Below are positions 50,865 to 59,589 of a DNA stretch of 64,000 nucleotides, piece by piece. How positions within the stretch are numbered: the first letter of the stretch is position 1; each line of letters begins with the position of its first letter. The translations under genes and the position numbers were made by a program. Under the pieces are notes generated by a model. That model did not search any database and was not told the DNA's origin. It saw only the letters and a list, made by a program, of their open reading frames with translations. The DNA comes from Mycobacterium sp. SMC-4 (GTDB lineage: Bacteria > Actinomycetota > Actinomycetes > Mycobacteriales > Mycobacteriaceae): NCBI RefSeq assembly GCF_025263265.1, contig NZ_CP079869.1, positions 2,232,001 to 2,296,000 on the forward strand. The letters run 5' to 3'.

Positions 50865-52130
50865 ATGGCGCGGTTGCGCAGCCACCCACCGCAACGACTG
50901 GAGGACATCATTTCCACCGACAAAGTGCTCAACGGAGTACGCGTGCTGGAAGTCGCGGCATGGACGTTCGTGCCGTCGGCAGGAGCCGTTCTGGCGGAGT
51001 GGGGCGCGGAGGTCATCAAGGTCGAGCCGCGCGTTGGTGGTGACCCGCAACGGGGACTGGTCACGATGGGAATCGTCGACGAGGGCGGTGGTTCGGTCAA
51101 CTACATGATCGAGATCCCCAACCGGGGAAAGAAGTCGATCGGCGTAGATCTGAGCACCCCCGGCGGCCGAGAAGTCGTGCGCGAACTGGCGAAGTCCTGT
51201 GATGTGTTTCTGACCAGCTACCTGCCCAGCCGTCGCAAGAAGATGGGGATCGATGTCGACGACATCAGGGCGGTCAACCCCAGCATCGTCTACGTCCGTG
51301 GTTCTGGCCATGGCCCGCAGGGCCCAGACGCCGACAAACCGGGCTATGACGGTGTCTCCTATTGGGCGCGTGGCGGAATCGCGACGGTGCTGACCGAGGA
51401 GGCCGACGAGCTGGTTCGCTCTCGCCCGGCATTCGGAGATCTGCTCGGCGGGATGACCATCGCTGGTGGAATTGCAGCGGCGCTCTACAAGAAGGCCACG
51501 ACGGGGCAGGGCTCGGTTGTGGATGTATCGCTGCTGGGCCTGGCCGCTTGGAATCTGAGCCCGGATGTCGCTGTGAGTCAGATCCACGGCGGTGGCGCGA
51601 TCCCCAAGTACGGTCATGCGGATGCACCCAATCCACTGGTCGGAACCTACCGAACCAAAGACGGCAGGTGGGTGCAGCTGATGATGTTGCAACTCGACAA
51701 GTTCTATGCGGAGACCATGCGTGCGATCGGCCTTTCCGAGTTGATCGATGATGTGCGCTTCGCCGAACCGGCACCGCGCTACGCAAACCGGGTCGAGCTC
51801 ATTGCGCTACTCGACCAGGCCTTTGCGCAGCGCACCCTCGACGAGTGGCGTCAGGCGTTGGATGGGATCTCCGGTGCCTGGGGCATCGTTCAGACACCCG
51901 GCGAGCTGTGCTCGGATCCGGCGGTGACGGCCAACGGCTACATCGCCCAGACCGCCACGATGAACGGCGTTCCTTACGCCCTGCCGACCAACCCTGTCCA
52001 GTTCGACGAGCAGGCCGTGGTACCGCCAGGCGCGCCGGAGCACGGGCAACACACCGAAGAGGTGTTGATGGATGCCGGTCTGGCATGGGAAGAGATCGAG
52101 AAGTACAAGGAAAGCGGAGCCATTTTGTGA
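50865..52130 (+). CDS. CaiB/BaiF family (type III) CoA-transferase
   Basis: 421 residues as drawn from the ATG at 50865. The recognisable protein starts at KVLNGVRVLEVAAWTFVPSAGAVLAEWGAEVIKVE (about residue 20), the family N-terminus. The catalytic Asp of the family is expected in the region of KPGYDGVSYWARGG. The true start may be an ATT at 50910, which has GGAGGA at ideal spacing, or a GTG at 50925; the ATG at 50865 has no ribosome site. It moves CoA between carboxylates. It is coupled to P450-2 by a GTGA overlap. Confidence 0.88.
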   Translation: MARLRSHPPQRLEDIISTDKVLNGVRVLEVAAWTFVPSAGAVLAEWGAEVIKVEPRVGGDPQRGLVTMGIVDEGGGSVNYMIEIPNRGKKSIGVDLSTPGGREVVRELAKSCDVFLTSYLPSRRKKMGIDVDDIRAVNPSIVYVRGSGHGPQGPDADKPGYDGVSYWARGGIATVLTEEADELVRSRPAFGDLLGGMTIAGGIAAALYKKATTGQGSVVDVSLLGLAAWNLSPDVAVSQIHGGGAIPKYGHADAPNPLVGTYRTKDGRWVQLMMLQLDKFYAETMRAIGLSELIDDVRFAEPAPRYANRVELIALLDQAFAQRTLDEWRQALDGISGAWGIVQTPGELCSDPAVTANGYIAQTATMNGVPYALPTNPVQFDEQAVVPPGAPEHGQHTEEVLMDAGLAWEEIEKYKESGAIL

Positions 52131-53356
52131 ACGCAACGCCGATCGAAACCTCCGAAACCACAGTTGATTTCGACCCTTTTTCGGCAGATTTCTTCAACGG
52201 CGCGTATGACACCTACCGTCGACTGCGCAACGAGGCACCGATCTTCTACAGCAAGAAGTGGGACTTCTGGGCACTGTCGCGCTACGAGGATGTCGCGCCG
52301 GCTACCAAGGATCACGAGCTGTTCTCGTCGGCCAAAGGTGCCACGTTGGACATGGTGAAGGCGCATGACGACGCGATACCGGTGCCCAAGGTCATCATCT
52401 CGATGGATCCTCCAGAGCATCAGAAGATGCGCAAGCTGGTCAGCGCCGTGTTCACTCCGCGTGCGATCACCGGTCTCGAAGACATGGTGCGCGAGAAGAT
52501 CTACGAGCGTCTTGATGCGCTTGATCCCAGCGCGTTCGATGTGGTCGAGGATTTTTCTGCGCTGTTTCCCAACGAGATCATCACGACCATGCTCGGGGTT
52601 CCCAAGGAGGATCGAGATCAGATCCGGCATTGGGTGGACCTGCTGATCGAACGGCACCCCGGTGAGATCGCCACGACCAAAGCCGGATACGAAGCCTCGG
52701 TCAAGACCGGCTTGTACTACTACGACCTGGTTCGTCAACGGCGAGCCGCGCCGCGCGACGACATGATCAGCCGCCTGATCGAGACCGAGGTCGAACGCGA
52801 TGGCCAGGTGGAGAAGCTGACCGACGTGGATATCACGGGATTCGCCACGATGCTCGGGGGTGCCGGGGCCGAAACGGTGACAAAGCTGATCGGCAATGCA
52901 ATGGTCGCGTTCGCCGACTTCCCGGACCAATGGCAGAAGCTGAAGGCGGACCGGTCAAAAATCCCGGCTGCTATCGAGGAGTTGCTGCGCTACGAGGCGC
53001 CTTCGCAGTATCAGGTCCGAACAGCCACCCGAGACGTCAGCTACCACGGGCAGACCATTCCCGAGGGTGCGGCGGTTCTTCTGGTGACCGGCGCTGCAAC
53101 TCGCGACGAGCGGGTATTTCCCGAACCCGACCGGTTGGACATCGACCGGGAACGCAAGATGGGATTCAACCTGGCGTTCGGCTACGGCGTGCACAGCTGT
53201 CTCGGAGCCGCACTGGCTCGGATGGAGGGCCGCATCGCGCTCGGGGCGCTGCTGGACCTGCTACCGGAATTCGAGGTGGATCGCGGCGCCTTGAAGCGGG
53301 TGGCGACGACGAACGTCGCGGGCTACTCGCGCGTTCCGGTGCGACGGATCGGCTGA
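52127..53356 (+). CDS. Cytochrome P450 (P450-2)
   Basis: 409 residues from the GTG overlapping the CoA-transferase stop. The I-helix is MLGGAGAETVTKL, ExxR is ELLR in IEELLRYEAPSQ, and the haem loop is AFGYGVHSCLGAALARME. It keeps the acid residue of the I-helix but has Thr-Val in place of the usual Thr-Thr. Coupling to a CoA-transferase suggests it may hydroxylate an acid or CoA-activated intermediate, which is inference. Confidence 0.94.
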   Translation: MNATPIETSETTVDFDPFSADFFNGAYDTYRRLRNEAPIFYSKKWDFWALSRYEDVAPATKDHELFSSAKGATLDMVKAHDDAIPVPKVIISMDPPEHQKMRKLVSAVFTPRAITGLEDMVREKIYERLDALDPSAFDVVEDFSALFPNEIITTMLGVPKEDRDQIRHWVDLLIERHPGEIATTKAGYEASVKTGLYYYDLVRQRRAAPRDDMISRLIETEVERDGQVEKLTDVDITGFATMLGGAGAETVTKLIGNAMVAFADFPDQWQKLKADRSKIPAAIEELLRYEAPSQYQVRTATRDVSYHGQTIPEGAAVLLVTGAATRDERVFPEPDRLDIDRERKMGFNLAFGYGVHSCLGAALARMEGRIALGALLDLLPEFEVDRGALKRVATTNVAGYSRVPVRRIG

Positions 53357-53365
53357 GTTGCGCGG

Positions 53366-53923
53366 TTAAGCTGTCGTCGCGAAAGGCGGCACCGCAGTCG
53401 TCAGGTGCTGTCCACACCGAAAGGTCTCGACCCCGGCGCCGGTGACGGCCAATCCGGCCGCCGCCATGGCCTGTCGCTTGAAAGCGACTGCGGCATTGCT
53501 CAATCGGTAGTCGAAGTTCGAAGACATTCCAAGCTGGGGCGGCAACGCGCTGGCGCCCCAGACGGCAACGTCGGTCCGCTGATGGCGCGTGAGGCTGGTG
53601 ACAAGCCGGCGGACGTGTTGTCGCCGCTCGAGCAACGCGGCGGCCAAGAATAGGATGTCGGGCCACTCTGATTCGTAGTCGGCAACTTTCGGTAGATCAT
53701 GACTACGCGTGCCCAGAATTGTCAGCGCGCGGGTGTCGCCGCTGTGCTCCAGATGCACCTCAACCTGCCAGCCCGTGCTCACCGAGTCGTAGATCAGGCC
53801 GCCCGCGGCCGACACCACTTCTGCCGCATCGGTGGCCAGCACCGAGAGACGGTATGGCGTTCCCCGCCCGTACCCACGGGTGCGTGGTGTCCGGCCATGT
53901 TCGTTCAACGCTGGGGGTGCCAT
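53366..53923 (-). CDS. Conserved hypothetical protein
   Basis: 185 residues with no signal, membrane helix or known motif. It looks alpha/beta (PYRLSVLATDAAEVVSAAGGLIYD, WQVEVHLEHSGDTRALTILG, WPDILFLAAALLERRQHVRRLV). It is apparently monocistronic, with operator site I just upstream, so it belongs to the same putative regulon. Function unknown. Confidence 0.6.
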   Translation of the reverse strand: MAPPALNEHGRTPRTRGYGRGTPYRLSVLATDAAEVVSAAGGLIYDSVSTGWQVEVHLEHSGDTRALTILGTRSHDLPKVADYESEWPDILFLAAALLERRQHVRRLVTSLTRHQRTDVAVWGASALPPQLGMSSNFDYRLSNAAVAFKRQAMAAAGLAVTGAGVETFRCGQHLTTAVPPFATTA

Positions 53924-53942
53924 CAGACCATGATAATAGTTA

Positions 53943-53969
53943 TTTTCGCAAATGAGAACGATTATATTC
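53943..53969. promoter_or_regulatory. Operator site I of the 11-bp-register motif
   Basis: TTTTC-N6-GAGAA-N6-TATTC, three half-sites exactly 11 bp apart, 20 bp upstream of the 53923 start. The centre half-site is exact. Confidence 0.6.
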
Positions 53970-53985
53970 AGCTGGTCGCCAGCAC

Positions 53986-54585
53986 CTAGTTACGTCGGGG
54001 CGGACCACTGAATCCCTGGACCACGAAAGCGCGGACAAAATCCGCGACCGCGGAGTCGTCTTTCATGTCTACCCGCGGCGAAGGGGTGGTGAAGAGCGAG
54101 AACAGCATGCGAGAGAACCATTCTGCGGCCGCCGCGACGTCCAGATCGCTGCGAACTTCGCCGGTGATCCTGGCCGATGCCACGTAAGGAGTGAGAAACT
54201 CGGTGCATTCCTGCAGTAACGAGGCGGCATTTTTGGTCAACATCAGGTTGACCTCCTCGTCGTCGAAGTACACCTCGGGCTCGACCACCCGGCGTGCCTG
54301 GGTGACGAACACGGCTGCTCGAACGAGCTTGTCCTCCAGCGTGCTACCGCCATCGCGGTCGATGGCCTTGGCCATGTTGCGGTAGAACCGCTGGGATGCG
54401 GCTTCAGCGCAGGCCTCGACGATGGTCGGTTTGTCACGGAAATACTCATAGAACGTGCTGCGCGAAACATCGGCGGCGCGTGCAATGTCGACGACAGTGG
54501 TCCTGCGCAGTCCTCGGGTACGGAAGCAGCCGAAAGCCGCGGCGATGATCGCCTCACGGGTGTCCGTGGCGGTGGCCTGCGTCAT
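53986..54585 (-). CDS. TetR-family transcriptional regulator
   Basis: 199 residues. DNA-binding domain: REAIIAAAFGCFRTRGLRRTTVVDIARAADVSRSTFYEYFRDKPTIVEAC. The ligand domain (RRVVEPEVYFDDEEVNLMLTKNAASLLQECTEFLTPYV) is typical of regulators of steroid or lipid catabolism genes. A perfect TGTCTG-GTG-CAGACA palindrome about 50 bp upstream of its ATG suggests autoregulation. It follows the Ltp2-like gene on the same strand after about 90 bp. Confidence 0.92.
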   Translation of the reverse strand: MTQATATDTREAIIAAAFGCFRTRGLRRTTVVDIARAADVSRSTFYEYFRDKPTIVEACAEAASQRFYRNMAKAIDRDGGSTLEDKLVRAAVFVTQARRVVEPEVYFDDEEVNLMLTKNAASLLQECTEFLTPYVASARITGEVRSDLDVAAAAEWFSRMLFSLFTTPSPRVDMKDDSAVADFVRAFVVQGFSGPPRRN

Positions 54586-54632
54586 GTCCAGGACCTCAAT
54601 CCTCTCTGCTCACCGGGCGTCGGCGCAGCATG

Positions 54633-54647
54633 TGTCTGGTGCAGACA
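54633..54647. promoter_or_regulatory. Palindromic operator upstream of the TetR gene
   Basis: TGTCTGGTGCAGACA: perfect 6-bp arms, 3-bp centre. On the minus strand a TATTGT hexamer overlaps its upstream edge and could be the -10 box, so a bound dimer would block it. Confidence 0.6.
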
Positions 54648-54664
54648 ATAGTGCTGTCACGACC

Positions 54665-54683
54665 CCGGTGGGCTGGTCACCGG
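54665..54683 (-). terminator. Possible hairpin at the end of the Ltp2-like gene
   Basis: CCGGTG and CACCGG form a perfect 6-bp stem around a 7-nt loop and overlap the stop codon at 54677-54679. There is no U-run, as is common in mycobacteria. It could separate the igr-like operon from the TetR gene. Weak call. Confidence 0.3.
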
Positions 54684-55840
54684 TCCGGAGACAGGATCAG
54701 CCCACTCGTCGGGACGCCGGTACCCGAGGTGACCAGCACATGCTCCACGTTGTCGACCTGGTTGTAGGAGGTTCCGCGCACCTGGCGAACACCTTCGGTG
54801 ATGCCGTTCATCCCGTGAATGTAGGCCTCGCCCAGAAGGCCGCCGTTGGTGTTGATCGGCATCCGGCCGCCCAGCGAAAGTTCCTCGACGGACACGAAGT
54901 CCTTGGCTTCGCCCCGCCCGCAGAAGCCGAGCTCTTCGAGCTGGGTGAACACAAACGGTGTGAAGTGGTCATAGAGGAAAGCCGTGGAGATGTCGTCGGG
55001 CTTCAGGCCAGAATCACCCCACAGTTTGTGGCCGACGATGCCCATCTCGGGCAATCCGGTGATCTCGTCGCGGTAGTAGCTCGTCATCACCTCGCCGTCG
55101 TAGGCCGCACCTTGTGCCGCGGCGGTGATCACCGCTGGGGGATGGGGTAGGTCGCGAGCCCGTTCGACGCTCGTCACCACCATCGCGACGCCGCCGTCAC
55201 TTTCCTGGCAGCAGTCGAGCAGACGCAGCACGGGCTCGATGATCCAACGCGACTGCTGGTGCTGTTCGATGGTGATCGGTTTGCCGTAGAACCAGGCGTC
55301 GGGGTTGTTCGCGGCATGCTTGCGGTCGATGACCGAGATCTTGCCGAAGTCGGCGTTGGTGACGCCGTACTCGGTCATGTACCTCTGGGCGTGCAGGGCA
55401 ACCCACGCCGCCGGGGTCATGAACCCGAACGGTGCATACGGCGCCATCCACAGCGGTGTCACGCCCGGCTGACGGCCGGCGCCGCCGAATCGGAATCCGG
55501 ATCGTTCGTTGAAGGCCCGGTAACAAACCACCGCTTCGGCGGCGCCCGTTGCCACCGCCATTGCTGCCTGCATGACGGTGCCGGCCGCAGCACCTCCGCC
55601 GTGCGGTACCCGGGTGAAGAACGAGAGATTCTGAATGCCGACGTTGCGTGCCACCTCGATCTCTTCGTTCTCGTCGACGGTGAAGGTCACCATCCCGTCG
55701 ATGTCGCTGGGGCGCAAGCCGGCATCGGCAATCGCTGCCTTGACCGCTTCGCAGGCCAGCTGCATCTCGGTGCGACCGGACTCCTTGGAGTACTCGGTCT
55801 GCCCGATGCCGGCCAGCGCGGCTTTGCCACCGAGACTCAT
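54677..55840 (-). CDS. Ltp2-like thiolase-fold aldolase (lipid-transfer protein)
   Basis: 387 residues. AALAGIGQTEYSKESGRTEMQLACEAVKAAIADAGL, VVCYRAFNERSG, SVIDRKHAANNP, LLDCCQESDGGVAMVVTS and LPINTNGGLLGEAYIHGMNGI all follow Ltp2 (Rv3540c), which cleaves the 17-hydroxy CoA thioester of the cholesterol side chain by retro-aldol reaction. Ltp2 works bound to the DUF35 part of ChsH2, and a DUF35 gene is present in the same operon. It overlaps the ChsH1-like gene by 4 bp. Confidence 0.9.
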   Translation of the reverse strand: MSLGGKAALAGIGQTEYSKESGRTEMQLACEAVKAAIADAGLRPSDIDGMVTFTVDENEEIEVARNVGIQNLSFFTRVPHGGGAAAGTVMQAAMAVATGAAEAVVCYRAFNERSGFRFGGAGRQPGVTPLWMAPYAPFGFMTPAAWVALHAQRYMTEYGVTNADFGKISVIDRKHAANNPDAWFYGKPITIEQHQQSRWIIEPVLRLLDCCQESDGGVAMVVTSVERARDLPHPPAVITAAAQGAAYDGEVMTSYYRDEITGLPEMGIVGHKLWGDSGLKPDDISTAFLYDHFTPFVFTQLEELGFCGRGEAKDFVSVEELSLGGRMPINTNGGLLGEAYIHGMNGITEGVRQVRGTSYNQVDNVEHVLVTSGTGVPTSGLILSPDR

Positions 55841-56289
55841 GCGCCCGCGCCGTCGAGCAAACTGAGCACCGCAGTACCGGTGACGTGGGCGCCGAGGCTG
55901 TTGGTGCCGGTGAACGACACTTCGATCAGCCCTTCGTTGTCGGTCGAAGTCTTGTCGGTGACCTTGCCTTCGAACCGGAGCGGATCGTTCGGATAGGCAG
56001 GTACGCCAAGGCGGATCGAGAGCTTCTTGACCATGGCTTCCGGGCCGGCCCAGTCATGCAGAAACTTCACACACAGGCCATTGGTGGTGAGGATGTTCAG
56101 GAAGATGTCCTTGGAGCCTTGCGAATTGGCGAAGTCACGATCATGGTGGACCGGCATGTAGTCGCGGGAGGCAATGGCTCCGGCGACGATCAGCGTGGTG
56201 GTGACCGGGACATCCATCGGTGTCACGTCGTCGCCGACGGAGATGGAGTCCCACGCCAAGGTGGTGGTGCGGCCGATGGTCGCGGTCAT
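55837..56289 (-). CDS. ChsH1-like MaoC enoyl-CoA hydratase
   Basis: 150 residues from the ATG at 56289, which overlaps the acyl-CoA dehydrogenase stop. It is a single hot-dog domain with the hydratase motif SRDYMPVHHDRDFA, keeping the Asp and His that are catalytic in ChsH1. In the cholesterol system ChsH1 is active only in complex with ChsH2; the split ChsH2-like genes upstream supply the partner. It would hydrate the enoyl-CoA produced by the two dehydrogenases. Confidence 0.85.
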   Translation of the reverse strand: MTATIGRTTTLAWDSISVGDDVTPMDVPVTTTLIVAGAIASRDYMPVHHDRDFANSQGSKDIFLNILTTNGLCVKFLHDWAGPEAMVKKLSIRLGVPAYPNDPLRFEGKVTDKTSTDNEGLIEVSFTGTNSLGAHVTGTAVLSLLDGAGA

Positions 56290-57398
56290 TCGCTGATTCC
56301 TTCCGAATATCCGGCACCCAGCCGGGCCAAATGTTGTGACGGTGATCCCAGTGAGAGCTCGATCTGCTTGGCCCACAGGAAATAACGGTGCAGGGGATAG
56401 GTGACATCGATGCCCATTCCGCCGTGCACTTGTTGTGCGGATGCGACCACGCGTGCACCGGCTTCCCCGGCCCAGAACTTCGCGATGCTGGCTGCTCGCT
56501 CGGCGTTTCGGCCTTCGCTGATCAGCCAGGCAGCATGCCAGGTGGTCCACCGGATGGCCTGCACGTCGATGAACGCATCGGCGAGCCGCTGTTGCACTGC
56601 TTGGAAGGACCCGATCGGTCTCCCGAACTGCTCGCGCTCGCTGGTGTAGGACGCGGCGAGTTTCAATGCTCGCTCCGTGACGCCAACCTGGACCGCGCAG
56701 AGCCCTACCAAGGCCCGGGTGTACAGCGCAGTGACGATGTCGCCGTCGGTGTGTTCGGTGAGGCGCCGGGCTGACGCACCTGCCAGTGTGACGTCGGCGA
56801 AGGGCTCGCCGTTGGTCGTGAGCACCGGGTCGACGGTGATGCCGTCTGCGGGTGTGTCGACGACGAACAGGCCGGGGCCGTCCTCCGCGGTGGCAGTCAC
56901 CACGAGTGCCGAGGCGAGCTGTGCCGCGGGTGCGAGTTCCTTGACACCGTCGAGAAGCCAGGCATCGCCATCGCGTCGGGCCGTGGTGCGGGGTGCGGCA
57001 GGGTTGGAGTTACCCGGTTCGGCCAAGGCAGCGCTGAGAATGATGCTGCCGTCGATCACACCGGGGAGAAGCTGCTGCTGAATCCCGGTGTCACCGTGCC
57101 GGGCAATGGTGTCGGCGCCGAGCACCAGCGTGGCGTAGAGCGGAACCGGTGCGACGCTCCATCCGACCTCGCTGAGCAGTACTCCGAGTTCCAGGAATCC
57201 GCCACCACTGCCTCCGATCGATTCGGGCAGAGCGATGCCGAGCAGGTCGGAGCTCGCCAGCTCGGTCCACAGCGCCGGGTCGTATCGGGTCTCGCCGGCT
57301 TCGAGTTCGGTGAGACGCTCGGGTGTGGCGCGGTGCTCGAACAATTGGCGGGCAACCTTGCTTACCGTTTCCTGCTCGTCGGTAAAAGTGAAATCCAT
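56286..57398 (-). CDS. Acyl-CoA dehydrogenase, ChsE/FadE28-type subunit
   Basis: 370 residues from the ATG at 57398. FTFTDEQETVSKVARQLFEHRATPERL starts the helical N-domain; LGIALPESIGGSGGGFLELGVLL, SYTSEREQFGRPIGSFQAVQQRLAD and VHGGMGIDVTYPLHRYFLWAKQIELSLG mark the FAD site and C-domain. Short FadE28-like chains pair with a longer FadE29-like chain as an alpha2beta2 enzyme, and the 395-residue dehydrogenase gene upstream fits as partner. The central beta-domain is poorly conserved here, as in that subunit type. Confidence 0.87.
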   Translation of the reverse strand: MDFTFTDEQETVSKVARQLFEHRATPERLTELEAGETRYDPALWTELASSDLLGIALPESIGGSGGGFLELGVLLSEVGWSVAPVPLYATLVLGADTIARHGDTGIQQQLLPGVIDGSIILSAALAEPGNSNPAAPRTTARRDGDAWLLDGVKELAPAAQLASALVVTATAEDGPGLFVVDTPADGITVDPVLTTNGEPFADVTLAGASARRLTEHTDGDIVTALYTRALVGLCAVQVGVTERALKLAASYTSEREQFGRPIGSFQAVQQRLADAFIDVQAIRWTTWHAAWLISEGRNAERAASIAKFWAGEAGARVVASAQQVHGGMGIDVTYPLHRYFLWAKQIELSLGSPSQHLARLGAGYSEGISE

Positions 57399-57417
57399 TG
57401 TCGCTGAATACTTTCGA

Positions 57418-57831
57418 CTAGGGTACGGGCCTGAACTGGTGGAGCGCCAGCTCGTCGCCGCTGGGCAGGGCTTCGAAGGTCTCGTAGAAGACCTCCACAG
57501 GCATCCCGACCTCAATGTCCTCGGGGGCGATGTCGCAGAGGTTAGACACGATCCGCACGCCTTCGTCGAGTTCGATCAGCGCGACGACGTAGGGGTACTC
57601 CAGGAAGGGCAACGGCGGGTATTGCGGCATCACGAAGCTGTACACCGTGCCGCGCCCGGTGCTGACGACGAAATCCCAGTTCAGCGACTGACACCTGCCA
57701 CACATGGGGCGCGGGGGAACGCGTAGCGTCTGGCAGTCGGTGCACCGCTGGATACGAAGCTCCTTCACCTTCAGCCCCGACCAGAAAAACTCCGTGTCAG
57801 GGCTGATCGACGGAGCCAGCCGGGTGGCCAT
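57418..57831 (-). CDS. DUF35 OB-fold protein with zinc ribbon (ChsH2 C-terminal part)
   Basis: 137 residues. The rubredoxin-like zinc ribbon is RCTDCQTLRVPPRPMCGRCQ, followed by an OB-fold (GRGTVYSFVMPQYPPLPFLEYPYVVALIELDEGVRI). In M. tuberculosis this domain is the C-terminal part of ChsH2 and docks Ltp2 to pass on the hydrated product. Here it is a separate gene whose ATG shares one base with the stop of the hot-dog gene (TGATG). Confidence 0.9.
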   Translation of the reverse strand: MATRLAPSISPDTEFFWSGLKVKELRIQRCTDCQTLRVPPRPMCGRCQSLNWDFVVSTGRGTVYSFVMPQYPPLPFLEYPYVVALIELDEGVRIVSNLCDIAPEDIEVGMPVEVFYETFEALPSGDELALHQFRPVP

Positions 57832-58385
57832 CAGGCCCCGCCTGTCTTGAATCGCAGCGTGCGGAAACGTTGACGGCCGATGACTTCGCCGTTCTGGTCC
57901 CGGTACGTGGTAATCCAGGTGACGAAGAAGCCGTGACCCATGGCCGTCTTCTTCTCATCGGAGATGGTCTCGAAGACCGTCTCGGCGGTGATCTCGTCGC
58001 CGACTCGGGGATAGCGTTCCATCTCGAATTCGGAATTGGTGGCGATCGTGCCGGTGTATCCGGCATCGGTGAGGCACTTCAGCGGATTCTCACCCTTCAT
58101 CACGATCGGCACACCACCGCGCTCGTGAATGCCTTCGAGAGCGGGCGGCGCCATGGTCCATGACTGCAGCATCACCGGAGGCGAAACGAGACCACCGTAT
58201 CGGGAAGCGGAAGCGAACTCCGGATCGAGATAAGCCGGATTCAGGTCGTTGAGCGCATAGGCCCAGTGCCGGATCATCGCGGTATTGACCGGATCAGGAG
58301 CCTTGGCCGGCTGCCCGGATGAGATCGGCTTGCCGATCAGCGCGTCGAGGCGTTCCCGCATGTCATCTTTCGCGGTTTCTGTCAT
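57831..58385 (-). CDS. MaoC-like hot-dog protein (ChsH2 N-terminal part)
   Basis: 184 residues from the ATG at 58385. MIRHWAYALNDLNPAYLDPEFA is the hydratase-motif region, but the catalytic His position is Tyr (NPAYLDP), as expected for the non-catalytic ChsH2 partner. GLVSPPVMLQSWTM and MERYPRVGDEITAETVFETISDEKK complete the fold. With the DUF35 gene it makes a two-gene version of ChsH2. It lies 16 bp after the upstream acyl-CoA dehydrogenase gene. Confidence 0.87.
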   Translation of the reverse strand: MTETAKDDMRERLDALIGKPISSGQPAKAPDPVNTAMIRHWAYALNDLNPAYLDPEFASASRYGGLVSPPVMLQSWTMAPPALEGIHERGGVPIVMKGENPLKCLTDAGYTGTIATNSEFEMERYPRVGDEITAETVFETISDEKKTAMGHGFFVTWITTYRDQNGEVIGRQRFRTLRFKTGGA

Positions 58386-58401
58386 TGTGTCGGCCTTCCT
58401 T

Positions 58402-59589
58402 TCAGGATGCGCTGGCTCGCATGTCCCGGGGTGCGCGCGGCATTCCGAGACCCGCCATCGCGATGATGTCGCGTTGAACTTCGTTGGCACCGCCGCCGAA
58501 GGTGTTGATGACAGCCAGCCGGTAGGCGGTCTCCAACTCACCCTTGAGTGGTCCGTCCGATCCCTTCCTTGTTCCGGCCTGACCCATGATGTCGAGTAGC
58601 TCACGGGCGACTCGTTGGGTGAGTTCGGTGCCGAATACCTTGGAGGCTGAGGCCTCGGCCATACCGATGGCGCCGGCGCCCATGTTGGAGTTGACGCGCA
58701 GATTGAGTAACCGATAGGCGGCCACCTGTGCCTCCACACGGGCCAGCGCCTGTTGGACCCACGGCTGGTCGATCACCCTGCCGCCGTCGAGGGGGGTCTC
58801 CCGAGCCCACTGCACAGTCTTCTCCAGCAGGGGTTCCAGCGCACCGAGATTTCCCAACGCTGCGCGTTCCAGGTTGAGCTGGTTGGTCACCAGCTTCCAG
58901 CCTTCGTTCTCGCCGAGCACGATTGCGCTGGCGGGAACCCTGAGGTCGTCGTAAAACGTGTAGTACGTCGTCACTCCGGGCATGGTGTGCAGCGGCTTGA
59001 AGGAGAATCCGGGGGAGTCCGTCGGCACGATGAAGATCGTGATCCCCTTGTGCTTCTTGGCGTGCGGATCAGTGCGTGCTGCCAGCCAGACGTAGTCGGC
59101 GAACTCGGCACCGCTGGTCCACATCTTGGCACCGTTGATCACGTAGTGATCTCCGTCGCGCGCAGCGCTCGTCCGCAGCGACGCGAGATCGCTCCCGGCA
59201 CCCGGTTCGGAATAGCCGATGGCGAAATCAACTTCACCCCTGAGGATCGCCGGAAGGAAGGTGTCCTTCTGTTCCTGCGTACCGAACTGAATCAAGGTGG
59301 GGCCCACCGTGTTCAGGGTGATCATCGGGAGAGGGGCGTTCACCCGGCGGGCTTCCTCGCCGAAGATGTACTGCTCCAATGCCGAGAGGCCGTGGCCACC
59401 GAACTCGACCGGCCAGGCCACGCCGAGCAGACCGGCCGCCCCGAGGGCTCGACGGCATTCCGAGACCGCGGCGCCGCCTTCCGCGAGTCCGGCTACGGCG
59501 GCGCGACGCTCCGGTGTCATGACGGCTTCGAGGCGCTCGCGGTAATCCTTGCGGAGCTGTTCTTGCTCGGGCGTGTAGTCGAAGTCCAT
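58402..59589 (-). CDS. Acyl-CoA dehydrogenase, FadE29-type subunit
   Basis: 395 residues. GVAWPVEFGGHGLSALEQYIFGEE, IGYSEPGAGSDLASLRTSA and HYVINGAKMWTSGAEFADYVWL are the FAD and substrate-binding segments, and TFGGGANEVQRDIIAMAGLGMPR the C-terminal FAD-binding stretch. It corresponds to the long subunit of the FadE28/FadE29 heterotetramer that acts on short cholesterol side-chain CoA esters. It shares one base with the P450 stop (TGATG). Confidence 0.9.
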   Translation of the reverse strand: MDFDYTPEQEQLRKDYRERLEAVMTPERRAAVAGLAEGGAAVSECRRALGAAGLLGVAWPVEFGGHGLSALEQYIFGEEARRVNAPLPMITLNTVGPTLIQFGTQEQKDTFLPAILRGEVDFAIGYSEPGAGSDLASLRTSAARDGDHYVINGAKMWTSGAEFADYVWLAARTDPHAKKHKGITIFIVPTDSPGFSFKPLHTMPGVTTYYTFYDDLRVPASAIVLGENEGWKLVTNQLNLERAALGNLGALEPLLEKTVQWARETPLDGGRVIDQPWVQQALARVEAQVAAYRLLNLRVNSNMGAGAIGMAEASASKVFGTELTQRVARELLDIMGQAGTRKGSDGPLKGELETAYRLAVINTFGGGANEVQRDIIAMAGLGMPRAPRDMRASAS

